The notes beneath the pieces are model-generated. The model made no database searches. It was not told where the DNA came from and saw only the letters and a program-made list of their open reading frames with translations. From Hyphomicrobiales bacterium (GTDB lineage Bacteria > Pseudomonadota > Alphaproteobacteria > Rhizobiales > Rhizobiaceae), in the NCBI GenBank assembly GCA_017305935.1, contig JAFKJU010000013.1, forward strand, positions 163,500 through 227,499: 64,000 nt of DNA, read 5' to 3'. The translations under genes were made by a program, and so were the position numbers. Shown one piece after another: positions 39,590-47,966 of this stretch; position 1 is the stretch's first letter; each line of letters opens with the position of its first letter.

Positions 39590-39763
39590 CTTTCTTTTCC
39601 GCAAGCCGCTGAATGATTGCTGCCCTGAGCGGCTGCCGGCTTGTTTTCACTCCCCGACGCAAAAGTTGTATCCGCAACGGAATGTAACTGAAGGTTTAAA
39701 CCATCCGTTAGTACAATCCATGGTTACATATGGCATTCGAAATGCTCGCCATGGAGAAGCGCG

Positions 39764-40180
39764 ATGTTTCGCAAAATGCTGTCTTCAAACGGAGGTGCCG
39801 CAGCAGTCGAGTTCGCGCTGATTGCGCCGTTATTCCTCATGCTGCTCCTGAGCTTCATCGCCACAGGCATTTACCTGAGCACGGCCTACAGCGTGCAGCA
39901 GATTGCCGCCGACGCGGCGCGCACCGCGGTCGCCGGGCTTTCGGCGCAGGAACGCACCGATCTCGCGACCGCCTTCATCAATTCCGCAACGATCAGATAT
40001 CCATTCATCCGGGCCGAGGATCTCGATGTCCAGGTTTCGGACGACCCGCAGGATCCGCACCAATTCGTGGTCGCGCTCACTTATGACGCGTCGTCGCTGC
40101 CGATCTGGGGCCTGTACACCTTCGCAATGCCCGAAAGCCAAATCCATCGCTACGCAACCATTCGTATGGGAGGTTTGTGA
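39764..40180 (+). CDS. TadE-like pilus assembly protein
   Basis: 138 residues. TadE family: N-terminal GGAAAVEFALIAPLFLMLLLSF, a prepilin-like start with Glu at +5-like spacing and one membrane segment, then a periplasmic domain of about 95 residues. TadE-type pseudopilins work with the Flp/Tad pilus machine. GGAGAAGCGCG precedes the ATG. No other tad/cpa genes lie in the window, so this is an orphan pair with the following gene, one base apart. Confidence 0.85.
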   Translation: MFRKMLSSNGGAAAVEFALIAPLFLMLLLSFIATGIYLSTAYSVQQIAADAARTAVAGLSAQERTDLATAFINSATIRYPFIRAEDLDVQVSDDPQDPHQFVVALTYDASSLPIWGLYTFAMPESQIHRYATIRMGGL

Positions 40181-40181
40181 C

Positions 40182-41921
40182 ATGACTGGTTTGTCGACGC
40201 TGTTTCGTCGTTATCGTGCCGCGCGCGGCGGCAATATCGCCATCACAACGGCGCTGACGGCGCCGCTGGTCATCCTGTCGCTGGGGCTTGGCGTCGATTT
40301 CGGCGCCATGGCACTGCAGAAACGCCAGGCCCAAAATGCCGCCGATCTGGCGGCCATCGTCGCCGCCGCCCGGCCGTCCGACGCCGAGGAAATCGTGGCC
40401 GAGCATTTTCTCGCCAACAATCTCAACATCCTCGTGCGCCGAAGCGACGGGCTGCTGACGCCGCGTGGCGACCTGCTGGCACTCGATTCGCGCACGCAGC
40501 CGCTGTATGACGGTATCGCCGTCGTCGAGCGCGGCCGTTATGTCGCCGATCCGACCGCCGCCGTCGGCCAGCGATTCGTCGCCGATGCGACGCCGGCGGA
40601 TGCCGTGCGTGTCGTCATCGAGGAGCCGGCGAAGACCTATTTCTCCGGCCTCTTCGCCAGTGCGCCGTCGCTCGCCGTCCGGGGTACGGCCAGCGCCCAG
40701 AAATATGCCGCCTTCAGCCTCGGCTCGCGGCTGGCCAGCGTGCAGGACGGGCTGGCCAATGCGATCCTTGGCGGGCTGCTCGGCACGAAGATCTCGCTCA
40801 AAGCCATGGATTACCGGGCGCTGGCCGATCTCGACGTCAACCTGCTGAAGACGATGGATACTCTGGCGACCGACCTGAAGCTGACCGCCCTCACCTATGA
40901 CGAGCTTCTGAAGACCGACATTACCTATGGGCAGCTTCTCACGGCGCTGGGCAAGACAACGGGGATCACGCCGAACGTGCAGGCGATTCTCAACACGCTG
41001 GGAAAATCCCTCGGCAAGACCGCGCTCAAATTGCGCCTCGAGCGACTGGCCCATCTCGGTTCGATCGGCAACAATCTCGTCGGCAGCAACGACAATCTCT
41101 CGGTCACGGCCAGCGTACTGGAGCTGGTCAATGCCGCTGCGGTCGCCGCCAATGGCGGCAACCAGATCGCCGTCGATCTCGGCGCCGGCATTCCGGGGCT
41201 GGCGGAGGTGAAGCTGAAGGTTGCGATCGGTGAGCCGATGGTCGATACGCCCGCCATCCGCGTCGGCGGCGTCAATTCGATGGTGCGTACCGCGCAGACA
41301 CGGCTGACGCTGGATACATCCATCAACGGACTGGCGATCCTTGCCGGCCTGAAGATCCATGTGCCGCTTTACATCGAGGTCGCCTCTGCCGAGGCGCGGC
41401 TGGCCGATATACGCTGCACCGGTCATGGCAGCGCCGACGCTACCGTCGCTGTCGACGTCGTGCCGGCGGTCGCTGAGGTGGCGCTCGGCGACGTCAATCC
41501 CAATGCATTCCAGAACTTCTCCTCGACGCCACGCGTCACCGAAACCCGGATCGTCGACTCGCTGCTGCTGAAGATCTGGGCCAAGGCGCATGTGACGGCG
41601 GCCAACCTCCAGCCGACACGCATGAGCTTCTCGGCAAGCGAGATCGCCGCACATCAGCTCAAGACGGTCTCGACACGAAACACGCTGACTTCCCTGGTGA
41701 CAACACTCCTGAAAAACCTCGATCTCAGGATCGACCTTCTCGGCCTGCCGCTGGCCACCAATGCCAATGTTCAGTCAGCCCTCGCTTCGGCGCTGGCGCC
41801 GGTCACCGCGCCGATCGACGAGCTGCTCTATAATACGCTGCTGCTGCTCGGCATGCGGGTCGGGGAAGCCGATGTGCGGGTCAGCGCTGTGCGCTGCAGC
41901 AATCCCGTGCTGGTGCAATAG
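40182..41921 (+). CDS. TadG-like pilus assembly/surface protein
   Basis: 579 residues. The N-terminus has the TadE/G-like membrane anchor GGNIAITTALTAPLVILSLGLGVDFG followed by QKRQAQNAADLAAIVAA, typical of TadG N-terminal domains. The long remaining part (about 60-579) is periplasmic or secreted, Ala/Leu-rich with repeated helices, and lacks an obvious von Willebrand A motif (no clear DxSxS). The ATG is one base after the tadE-like stop, with GGAGG upstream. Function in adhesion or pilus assembly is inferred. Confidence 0.8.
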   Translation: MTGLSTLFRRYRAARGGNIAITTALTAPLVILSLGLGVDFGAMALQKRQAQNAADLAAIVAAARPSDAEEIVAEHFLANNLNILVRRSDGLLTPRGDLLALDSRTQPLYDGIAVVERGRYVADPTAAVGQRFVADATPADAVRVVIEEPAKTYFSGLFASAPSLAVRGTASAQKYAAFSLGSRLASVQDGLANAILGGLLGTKISLKAMDYRALADLDVNLLKTMDTLATDLKLTALTYDELLKTDITYGQLLTALGKTTGITPNVQAILNTLGKSLGKTALKLRLERLAHLGSIGNNLVGSNDNLSVTASVLELVNAAAVAANGGNQIAVDLGAGIPGLAEVKLKVAIGEPMVDTPAIRVGGVNSMVRTAQTRLTLDTSINGLAILAGLKIHVPLYIEVASAEARLADIRCTGHGSADATVAVDVVPAVAEVALGDVNPNAFQNFSSTPRVTETRIVDSLLLKIWAKAHVTAANLQPTRMSFSASEIAAHQLKTVSTRNTLTSLVTTLLKNLDLRIDLLGLPLATNANVQSALASALAPVTAPIDELLYNTLLLLGMRVGEADVRVSAVRCSNPVLVQ

Positions 41922-41990
41922 GCTTATCATACGGAAATCGCGTCAGTTTTCCACAGGCGTCAAAAAGTTCGACGCCTGTGATTTTCCCGC

Positions 41991-42019
41991 TTGCAGGATA
42001 TGCGGGCTCTGATTATAAG
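41991..42019 (+). promoter_or_regulatory. Promoter of tRNA-Glu copy 2
   Basis: TTGCAG and TATAAG with 17 bases between; same spacing and -35 sequence as copy 1. Flanking bases differ, so each copy is likely transcribed on its own. Confidence 0.75.
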
Positions 42020-42037
42020 GGCGCTCACAAGCGACAC

Positions 42038-42112
42038 GCGCCCTTCGTCTATCGGTTAGGACGTCAGATTTTCATTCTGAAAAGAGGGGTTCGACTCCCC
42101 TAGGGCGTGCCA
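42038..42112 (+). tRNA. tRNA-Glu (anticodon TTC), copy 2
   Basis: Identical over all 75 bases to the copy at 39515, including CCA; identity also covers a few flanking bases (CAC before, CTTTC after). Between the copies lies the tadE/tadG-like pair. Confidence 0.95.
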
Positions 42113-42164
42113 CTTTCCTTCATGAAAACAAAAGCTTGATTCAGGCGATTTCTGTCGCCTCGCC

Positions 42165-42566
42165 TCACGCCGCGTCCACCGTTCGCCTTGACCAGTGACG
42201 CCAGGGCGCCCACCAGCGTATCGTCGGTTCGAGTGTTTCGGGTACGGGATCGAAACCGCTGCTGCCACCCGGGCCGCAGCGGGCGACGCGAAACAGCGTC
42301 ATCCAGCCGCCGGACCAGAAGCCGTGCCGGGCAATCGCCTCGTAGCCGTATTCGGAACAGGTCGGCAGGTGCCGGCAGGAATTGCCGATCAGGCTCGACA
42401 AAGTAAGTTGGTAAAGCCGGATGAAACCCATGCCCAGCAGCCGCCCCGGCGTCTTGCGAAACGGGCCGCCATAATTGCGCGAGGGTTTGACGGGCTTGGC
42501 GATTGGGCCTGCTGCTGCGCCGCCCTCATCCTCGTCGTCATCCTGCATCAGGCAAAACTGGCACAT
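42165..42566 (-). CDS. yidD: Membrane protein insertion efficiency factor YidD
   Basis: 133 residues. YidD assists YidC-dependent insertion. The signature GNSCRHLPTCSEYGYEAI (near residue 61) with its Cys pair, preceded by an amphipathic helix FIRLYQLTLSSLI, and CGPGGSSGFDPVP are diagnostic. The N-terminal 35 residues are acidic and not conserved. In many bacteria yidD lies by rnpA/yidC; here it follows a NifU-type gene with a five-base gap, on the minus strand. Start ATG at 42566 has GGAGG upstream; 42548 is an alternative. Confidence 0.93.
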   Translation of the reverse strand: MCQFCLMQDDDEDEGGAAAGPIAKPVKPSRNYGGPFRKTPGRLLGMGFIRLYQLTLSSLIGNSCRHLPTCSEYGYEAIARHGFWSGGWMTLFRVARCGPGGSSGFDPVPETLEPTIRWWAPWRHWSRRTVDAA

Positions 42567-42571
42567 CCTGC

Positions 42572-43018
42572 CTACGCCTCCACCGCTGCGCCGCGTTTCG
42601 CTTCGATCTGGCCGATGGCATCGACCACGGCGTCGAAGGTCAGCATGGTGGAAGCATGGCGCGCTTTGTAGTCGCGCACCGGCTTCAGGCAGCGCATGTC
42701 CTCGAAACGGCCGCCCGGCCCGTCGCCGCCCTCCTTCAGCATGGCGAGCATGTCCCTCCGCGCCTGACGCAGCTCTTCGGCGGTAGCGCCGATCACATGC
42801 CGGGCCATGATCGAGGACGAGGCCTGACCAAGCGCGCAGGCCTTCACCTCATGCGAAAAATCCGCCACCCGGTCGCCGTCCATCCTCAGATAGACCTTCA
42901 CCTTCGAGCCGCAGAGCTTGGAATGGGCCTGCGCGCTCGCATCGGCATCGGCGAGGATACCGGTCAGGGGGATGTTGCCGGCATATTCGAGAATACGGGA
43001 ATTGTAGATGTCGTCCAT
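42572..43018 (-). CDS. Iron-sulfur cluster scaffold protein, NifU N-terminal/IscU type
   Basis: 148 residues. It shows the NifU_N fold with the cluster-binding Cys in AHSKLCGSKV, VKACALGQASSS and MRCLKPVR (three Cys near residues 36, 63 and 108), preceded by an Asp-rich IPLTGILADADAS stretch. Such scaffolds assemble Fe-S clusters and pass them on. Sequence spacing resembles the short rhizobial variants rather than canonical IscU. AAGG is just upstream of the ATG, and a TATAAT-containing promoter lies upstream. Confidence 0.88.
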   Translation of the reverse strand: MDDIYNSRILEYAGNIPLTGILADADASAQAHSKLCGSKVKVYLRMDGDRVADFSHEVKACALGQASSSIMARHVIGATAEELRQARRDMLAMLKEGGDGPGGRFEDMRCLKPVRDYKARHASTMLTFDAVVDAIGQIEAKRGAAVEA

Positions 43019-43106
43019 GGCCTTAGTCATCCCGGCGGCGGGCGCCTGCCTGCAAAAAGAAAACACAGCGTGTCGCAATCGGGCACTTTGCGACGGTGCT
43101 TTGGAT

Positions 43107-43134
43107 ATTATATGTTATGTTGTATCGAGGTCAT
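43107..43134 (-). promoter_or_regulatory. Candidate promoter of the scaffold-yidD pair
   Basis: On the minus strand ATGACC (43129-43134) and a perfect TATAAT (43107-43112) are 16 bases apart, about 90 bases before the scaffold ATG. Confidence 0.55.
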
Positions 43135-43149
43135 AGAAAAGCAATGGCC

Positions 43150-43179
43150 TTGACCTTTCGTAAGCGGACCACACATAAG
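43150..43179 (+). promoter_or_regulatory. Candidate folE promoter
   Basis: TTGACC (43150-43155) and CATAAG (43174-43179) are 18 bases apart, back to back with the minus-strand promoter. A GC-rich inverted repeat GCCGGCCATGGCCGG lies in the leader near 43189. Confidence 0.5.
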
Positions 43180-43300
43180 AGGCCCGTTGCCGGCCATGGC
43201 CGGGCGGCGATCGGTATGGGGCGGCTTTTCTCCAAGCGAGCGGCCGAACTGCAAGCGTGATGTCACGGTCCCCGTTGTGGGATCAGGAGGCTGCATTAGT

Positions 43301-43915
43301 ATGGATGCAATTGTAAAGAATTTCCCGCGTACCGGTCAGGAGTCCAGCCGTCCGTCCCAGCAGGAGGCTGAGGACGCGGTCCGCGTTCTCCTGCGCTGGG
43401 CGGGTGACGATCCGGCCCGCGAAGGCCTGCTCGATACGCCCAAGCGCGTCGCCAAGGCCTATCGCGAATTGTTTGCAGGCTACGACCAGTCGCCCGAGGA
43501 TGTGCTCGGCCGCACCTTCGAGGAGGTCGCAGGCTATGACGACATGGTGCTGGTGCGCGACATCCCCTTCTTCTCTCATTGCGAACATCATATGGTGCCG
43601 ATCATCGGCAAGGCGCATGTCGCCTATATTCCGGACGGGCGCGTGCTCGGCCTGTCGAAGATAGCCCGCGTCGTCGAGATTTTCGGCCGCCGCCTGCAGA
43701 CGCAGGAAACCATGACCGCCCAGATCGCCGATGCCATCGATTCCAGCCTGCGACCGCGCGGCGTCGCCGTAATGATCGAGGCCGAGCATATGTGCATGGC
43801 GATGCGCGGCGTCCAGAAACAGGGCTCTACGACACTCACATCCACCTTTACCGGCACCTTCAAGACAGAGCCCGCCGAACAGGTGCGTTTCATGACCATG
43901 ATCCGGAGCCGCTAA
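43301..43915 (+). CDS. folE: GTP cyclohydrolase I FolE
   Basis: 204 residues. It converts GTP to dihydroneopterin triphosphate, the first step of folate synthesis. The zinc and catalytic motifs are present: Cys and His in [21 protein letters not shown] near residue 90, and the second Cys in [11 protein letters not shown] near 165, with [14 protein letters not shown] between. GGAGG is ten bases before the ATG; the longer upstream frame has no family similarity. Confidence 0.96.
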   Translation: MDAIVKNFPRTGQESSRPSQQEAEDAVRVLLRWAGDDPAREGLLDTPKRVAKAYRELFAGYDQSPEDVLGRTFEEVAGYDDMVLVRDIPFFSHCEHHMVPIIGKAHVAYIPDGRVLGLSKIARVVEIFGRRLQTQETMTAQIADAIDSSLRPRGVAVMIEAEHMCMAMRGVQKQGSTTLTSTFTGTFKTEPAEQVRFMTMIRSR

Positions 43916-43951
43916 AGCCGGCTTCCCAGTACCTGAGTATCGAGTGCCGCC

Positions 43952-44416
43952 ATGACTGTCGCCTTTGCACCCCCCGCCACCGACAAAACCGTTCTTGAGG
44001 ACGCCGGCGCCTTCACGCCGAAATTCGACGAGAAGGGGCTGGTGACGGCCGTGGTCACCGATGCGCGCGACGGCGAACTGCTGATGGTCGCCTTCATGAA
44101 CGCCGAGGCCCTGGCGCTGACGCTGGAAACCGGTATCGCCCATTATTATAGCCGCTCGCGTGACAAAATCTGGAAGAAGGGCGAGACGTCCGGCAATTTG
44201 CAGAGCGTTCAGGAAATGCGCGTGGATTGCGACCAGGACGCCCTCTGGCTGAAGGTGTCGGTCGCCGGCCACGACGCGACCTGCCACACCGGCCGCCGTT
44301 CCTGCTTCTATCGAACCGCCAGCCTGTCGAACGGAAATGCGGTTCTCAGCGTTAACGATGAGCACCGTCACTTCGATCCACAGGACGTCTACGCACACGA
44401 TCTGAACAGGAAATAG
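43952..44416 (+). CDS. hisI: Phosphoribosyl-AMP cyclohydrolase HisI
   Basis: 154 residues, third step of histidine synthesis (ring opening of PR-AMP). Motifs: [18 protein letters not shown] near 46, [18 protein letters not shown] near 67, metal-binding [12 protein letters not shown] near 93 with the Asp-Asp pair, and [11 protein letters not shown] near 115 with the zinc Cys residues. It lacks a fused HisE domain. It follows folE by 36 bases on the same strand. Confidence 0.95.
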   Translation: MTVAFAPPATDKTVLEDAGAFTPKFDEKGLVTAVVTDARDGELLMVAFMNAEALALTLETGIAHYYSRSRDKIWKKGETSGNLQSVQEMRVDCDQDALWLKVSVAGHDATCHTGRRSCFYRTASLSNGNAVLSVNDEHRHFDPQDVYAHDLNRK

Positions 44417-44520
44417 ACAACCTGCCTTAATTCTGTTCACCGCGGGCAGTGATAACCAAATTGAAAGACGGCGAGGCGTCTAATGTCGGCGTGAATGTTC
44501 GGCGGAAAGGACGGCGTGCA

Positions 44521-45477
44521 ATGCTGAACTGGGCCCTTAGTCGAAATGCGCAATCCGGAACGACCATCGATTCCGGCACACCTCCTGTCGATGACATTCC
44601 AGCCACTCAGCCGAAGCGGACGCGCATCGCCTTGGCGCTCGGCGGCGGCGCGGCGCGCGGTTGGGCCCATATCGGCGTGCTGCGCGCTCTCGACGAGGCC
44701 GGAATCGAAGTCGGCATGATTGCCGGCACCTCCATCGGCGCCCTGGTCGGCGGCTGCTATCTTGCCGGCAAGCTAGACGAGCTCGAAACTTTCGCCCGGT
44801 CTCTCACCATGCGCCGCATTGCCGGCCTGCTCGATTTCACCATTGGCGGCGGTGGGCTTTTCGGCGGGATGCGGCTCACGAAACGCATGCAGGAACATCT
44901 GGAAGGCCTCTCCATCGAGGATCTGGATCGGCCCTTCGTGTCGGTGGCGACCGAGGTCAACAGCGGCCACGAGGTCTGGCTGACCAGCGGCTCGCTGATC
45001 ACCGCCATCCGCGCCTCCTACGCCCTGCCCGGCATTTTCGAGCCCATCCGCTGCAACAACCGCACCCTGATCGACGGCGCGCTGGTCAATCCGGTTCCGG
45101 TTTCCGTCTGCCGGGCCTATGAACAGCCGCTGGTGGTCGCCGTCAACCTGAACTACGACCTCTACGGCCGCGCCGCGGTGGTCAAGCATAGCGCGAGTCT
45201 CCAGCCGCAGGCTGAGACCCAACGCGCGCCTGACAACATCAAGGAAGCGCATCTCGGCCTGACGGCGGTGATGGTGCAGGCCTTCAACATCATCCAGGAT
45301 CGCATCTCACGCGCGCGTCTCGCCGGCGATCCGCCGGACCTGGCGCTGCTGCCCCGGCTTGGCGATATCGGATTGTCGGAGTTCCACCGTGCCGGCGAAG
45401 CCATCGAGCGCGGCTATGAGGAAGCGCGCGCCAAGCTCGGCGAATTGAAGCGGATGCAGGAAACGTTCATCCGTTGA
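44521..45477 (+). CDS. Patatin-like phospholipase family protein (RssA-like)
   Basis: 318 residues. Patatin fold: oxyanion loop LALGGGAARGWAHIG near residue 38, nucleophile GTSIGALVG near 68 and the dyad Asp in LIDGALVNPVP near 185. Such enzymes deacylate phospholipids or act as regulators (RssA). The ATG is preceded by GGAAAGGACGGCG; the GTG at 44449 would add 24 residues without similarity. Substrate unknown. Confidence 0.88.
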   Translation: MLNWALSRNAQSGTTIDSGTPPVDDIPATQPKRTRIALALGGGAARGWAHIGVLRALDEAGIEVGMIAGTSIGALVGGCYLAGKLDELETFARSLTMRRIAGLLDFTIGGGGLFGGMRLTKRMQEHLEGLSIEDLDRPFVSVATEVNSGHEVWLTSGSLITAIRASYALPGIFEPIRCNNRTLIDGALVNPVPVSVCRAYEQPLVVAVNLNYDLYGRAAVVKHSASLQPQAETQRAPDNIKEAHLGLTAVMVQAFNIIQDRISRARLAGDPPDLALLPRLGDIGLSEFHRAGEAIERGYEEARAKLGELKRMQETFIR

Positions 45478-45529
45478 ACGGAGACATTCGCTCTGGCGGC
45501 AGTCGATCCACCGCCAGAACACGGAAAAA

Positions 45530-45964
45530 TCAGCTGGCGATATAGGCCTTGATCGCGGCGGCTTCCTGCTCGACCTCGCTGATGCGCGACTTGACGACGT
45601 CGCCGATCGAAACGATGCCGCCCAGCTTGCCGCCATGCTCAACGGGCAGATGGCGGAAACGCCCGGCGGTCATCAGTTCCATCAATTCGTTGACCCGCGT
45701 TTCCTCGGAGCAGCGCTGCACGGCCGCCGTCATGATCGAAGACAGCGGTTGCGTCAGACAGGCTGCGCCCGATTTCGCCACGGCGCGCACCAGATCACGC
45801 TCGGTGAAGATGCCGGCGATCCCTCCATCGGCGCCGGTCACCACAATGGCACCGATCCTGTGCTCATTGAGCGTCGTGGCCGCTTCGCCGATGCTTGCCT
45901 GCGGGGCGAGCGTGACGACTTCGCGGCCTTTCCGGTCCAGAATGGCTTTGACTGTTTCCGACAT
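45530..45964 (-). CDS. CBS-domain pair protein
   Basis: 144 residues, essentially two tandem CBS domains (about 8-68 and 75-135). GRFRHLPVEHGGKLGGIVSIGDVVKSRI in the second repeat and GIFTERDLVRAVA in the first are the CBS signature segments. CBS pairs bind adenosyl ligands such as AMP or ATP. There is no catalytic domain, so it is probably a stand-alone sensor; partner unknown. Confidence 0.9.
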   Translation of the reverse strand: MSETVKAILDRKGREVVTLAPQASIGEAATTLNEHRIGAIVVTGADGGIAGIFTERDLVRAVAKSGAACLTQPLSSIMTAAVQRCSEETRVNELMELMTAGRFRHLPVEHGGKLGGIVSIGDVVKSRISEVEQEAAAIKAYIAS

Positions 45965-46147
45965 GAACTCCTCCTTGTTCAGGGTCTCCCGGCAGGAAAA
46001 GGCTTATCAGTGCCCCCACCGGAGCCTGATCCCGCCGCTGGTGGAATGGTGCCTGTCCCGAAAGGCGATTGCAAGACGACGGCGCACAAATCCTGTGACC
46101 GCAATCGATTTAAGGAAAAAAATTATGAAGGAGATTCAAAACGCTAT

Positions 46148-46174
46148 CGCAGGGCAGCAAATCCACGCCCTGCG
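46148..46174 (-). terminator. Intrinsic terminator after the rhomboid gene
   Basis: Eight-base stem CGCAGGGC/GCCCTGCG with an 11-base loop; on the minus strand ATAGCGTTTTG follows. It starts 18 bases past the rhomboid stop. Confidence 0.55.
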
Positions 46175-46191
46175 AGCGGCACCGTAAACCG

Positions 46192-46929
46192 TCAAAAACG
46201 CGCGCGGCGGCGGCGCAATGGATCGAACAGCGGAAACAGGAAAAAACCGAAGACGAATCCGCCGATATGCGCTTCCCAGGCGACCGCGCCGATATCGCCA
46301 AGCAGCGGGATGCCGAGCGCGAAAATCAGGTTGCCGACGAACCACATCAGGATAAAGACCCGCACCGTGCCGCTGCGCAATGCCTCGGTGACGGAAAGCA
46401 GCGGCAGAAGATGCACCGGCCCGCCGATACGCCCTTCTTCCGGCGGAAAGGCGAAACGACAGGCCGAGCCCATCAGCGCCGAAATCACGCCCGAGGCGCC
46501 GATCAGCAACGATACCTCGCCCCAATGCAGCACGAGAAACAGAAGGGCTGAGGCAATGGACGAGACCAGCCAATAGACCAGGAAGCGCAAGGCGCCGATG
46601 CGACGCACTACCGGCGCGCCGAAGGCGGCCAGCCACAGGCAGTTGAAGCCGAGATGCTCGATGCCGCCATGCAGCAACGAATAGGTGACAGGGCTGGTGA
46701 ACCATTCCAGCCCCTGCTCCGACAGCGGATAGATATATCGCGCCGGCACGAATGCGCCGAACATGAACACCTTTTCGCGCAACTCGTCGCTGAGAACATA
46801 GACCTGAACGACATAGATGGCGATCAGCAACAGGATCGATGCGGTGAGGATCCCCGGCAGGTTGAAGACCGGCTGCCGCCCTTGCCCGCCTTGTGGAAAC
46901 TCGGGGGCCGGGCCTGCGGAATCATTCAT
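46192..46929 (-). CDS. Rhomboid family intramembrane serine protease
   Basis: 245 residues with about six membrane segments. The catalytic serine is in GASGVISALMGSA near residue 145 and the catalytic His in AHIGGFVFGFF near 225. Rhomboids cleave membrane substrates within the bilayer; the substrate here is unknown. The N-terminal 25 residues are soluble and Pro/Gly-rich. An intrinsic terminator lies 50 bases upstream on the same strand (46979-47012). Confidence 0.9.
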   Translation of the reverse strand: MNDSAGPAPEFPQGGQGRQPVFNLPGILTASILLLIAIYVVQVYVLSDELREKVFMFGAFVPARYIYPLSEQGLEWFTSPVTYSLLHGGIEHLGFNCLWLAAFGAPVVRRIGALRFLVYWLVSSIASALLFLVLHWGEVSLLIGASGVISALMGSACRFAFPPEEGRIGGPVHLLPLLSVTEALRSGTVRVFILMWFVGNLIFALGIPLLGDIGAVAWEAHIGGFVFGFFLFPLFDPLRRRRARF

Positions 46930-46978
46930 TAAAACGGTCCTTATCGATGCTGACCGTCACGTCATATAGAAGAAGCGG

Positions 46979-47012
46979 AAAAAAAAGAAGCCGTCGGGAT
47001 CGATCCGACGGC
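46979..47012 (-). terminator. Orphan intrinsic terminator upstream of the rhomboid gene
   Basis: Eight-base stem GCCGTCGG/CCGACGGC with loop of seven, then TTCTTTTTTTT on the minus strand. No minus-strand gene lies to its right; the next gene (47224) is on the plus strand. It is therefore either an attenuator in the rhomboid leader or the end of an unannotated minus-strand small RNA. Confidence 0.7.
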
Positions 47013-47223
47013 CTTGCGCGAATGGAGGTCTGCCGCGCCTTGCAATGTCTATGCTCAACAAGCATCGCCCTAGCGATGGTTCACCCTCGCATGAAACACC
47101 CCGAGGGGCAATGGAAACCGATCGTTAACCTTAACGGCCCGGTCGTGGCACGCTATTCGCTAGGGTTACTGCAAAGGGCGAATTCCGTCTCCGCCTGTCC
47201 CGAACCGGAACATGTGAACTGCC

Positions 47224-47838
47224 ATGCATACAAAGACCTGCCTCGATATCCACACCTATTGGGATCGCATTCGCGGCGCCGAAGCCAGCCCGCTGCGCAG
47301 CGATATCCAGCCCGGCGATGTCAGGCACATTCTTCCGGAACTGTTCATCCTTGAACTCGACGAGGCCGGAAATGCCGTCTTCCGGCTGGCGGGCACCCGC
47401 ATCTGCACCTTTTTCGGCCGCGAATTGCGCAGCTGGGAATTCTCCAGCCTCTGGGCACCCGGCGATGCCGCCGCCGCCAGGCGTATCGCTCGCACCGCGA
47501 TGCAGGACCGCAAGCCGATTCTGCTGTCCGTCAGCGGCGTCAATCGCTATCAGGACGAGGTGATGCTGGAGATGGTCTTGCTGCCGATCCGTTCGGCCGG
47601 CCAGCGCTTCGACCGGCTGCTCGGGGCACTGTCGCCGGTCACGCCGCTACGCTGGTCGTTGGATTATGCGTTGCAGGAATTGAAAATCGAGCGATGCGGC
47701 GCGATCGGCGGCGGCGCCGATAGCCCGGTTTCGCGAGCTCTTCCCGCCAGCCGCTACGGCGCGATCGAACGGCAGGTGCATGACCTGATCCGAGACATTC
47801 GACGCCTGGGGTTGCGCCATCACGATCCGTCCCTGTGA
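47224..47838 (+). CDS. PAS_5 domain protein
   Basis: 204 residues, PAS_5 family (PF07310), common in rhizobia. The domain runs from about residue 8 to 150 (TYWDRIRGAEASPLRSDIQP, LFILELDEAGNAVFRLAGTRI, RKPILLSVSGVNR, EMVLLPI). It has no output domain, so it may act with a partner. The following gene, 128 bases away, encodes a PilZ protein, hinting at a c-di-GMP-linked signalling role; that is inference. Confidence 0.82.
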   Translation: MHTKTCLDIHTYWDRIRGAEASPLRSDIQPGDVRHILPELFILELDEAGNAVFRLAGTRICTFFGRELRSWEFSSLWAPGDAAAARRIARTAMQDRKPILLSVSGVNRYQDEVMLEMVLLPIRSAGQRFDRLLGALSPVTPLRWSLDYALQELKIERCGAIGGGADSPVSRALPASRYGAIERQVHDLIRDIRRLGLRHHDPSL

Positions 47839-47966
47839 GATCACGGCCTCCGGTCGTCCGGCAACGATACATCGCTAAAATGCCTGCGATCGGCGGAACC
47901 CAATCTTAAGAGCTGTGTCATAGGGTGTTCGCAACAAGAGAAATTCAGCCCGGTAACGGTGACGAC

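Noticed and set aside
40077..41654. A 525-codon minus-strand frame opposite the tadG-like gene
   Set aside because: The plus-strand frame has a membrane anchor, ribosome site and coupling to tadE; the antisense frame is Arg/Asp/Gly-rich with none of these.
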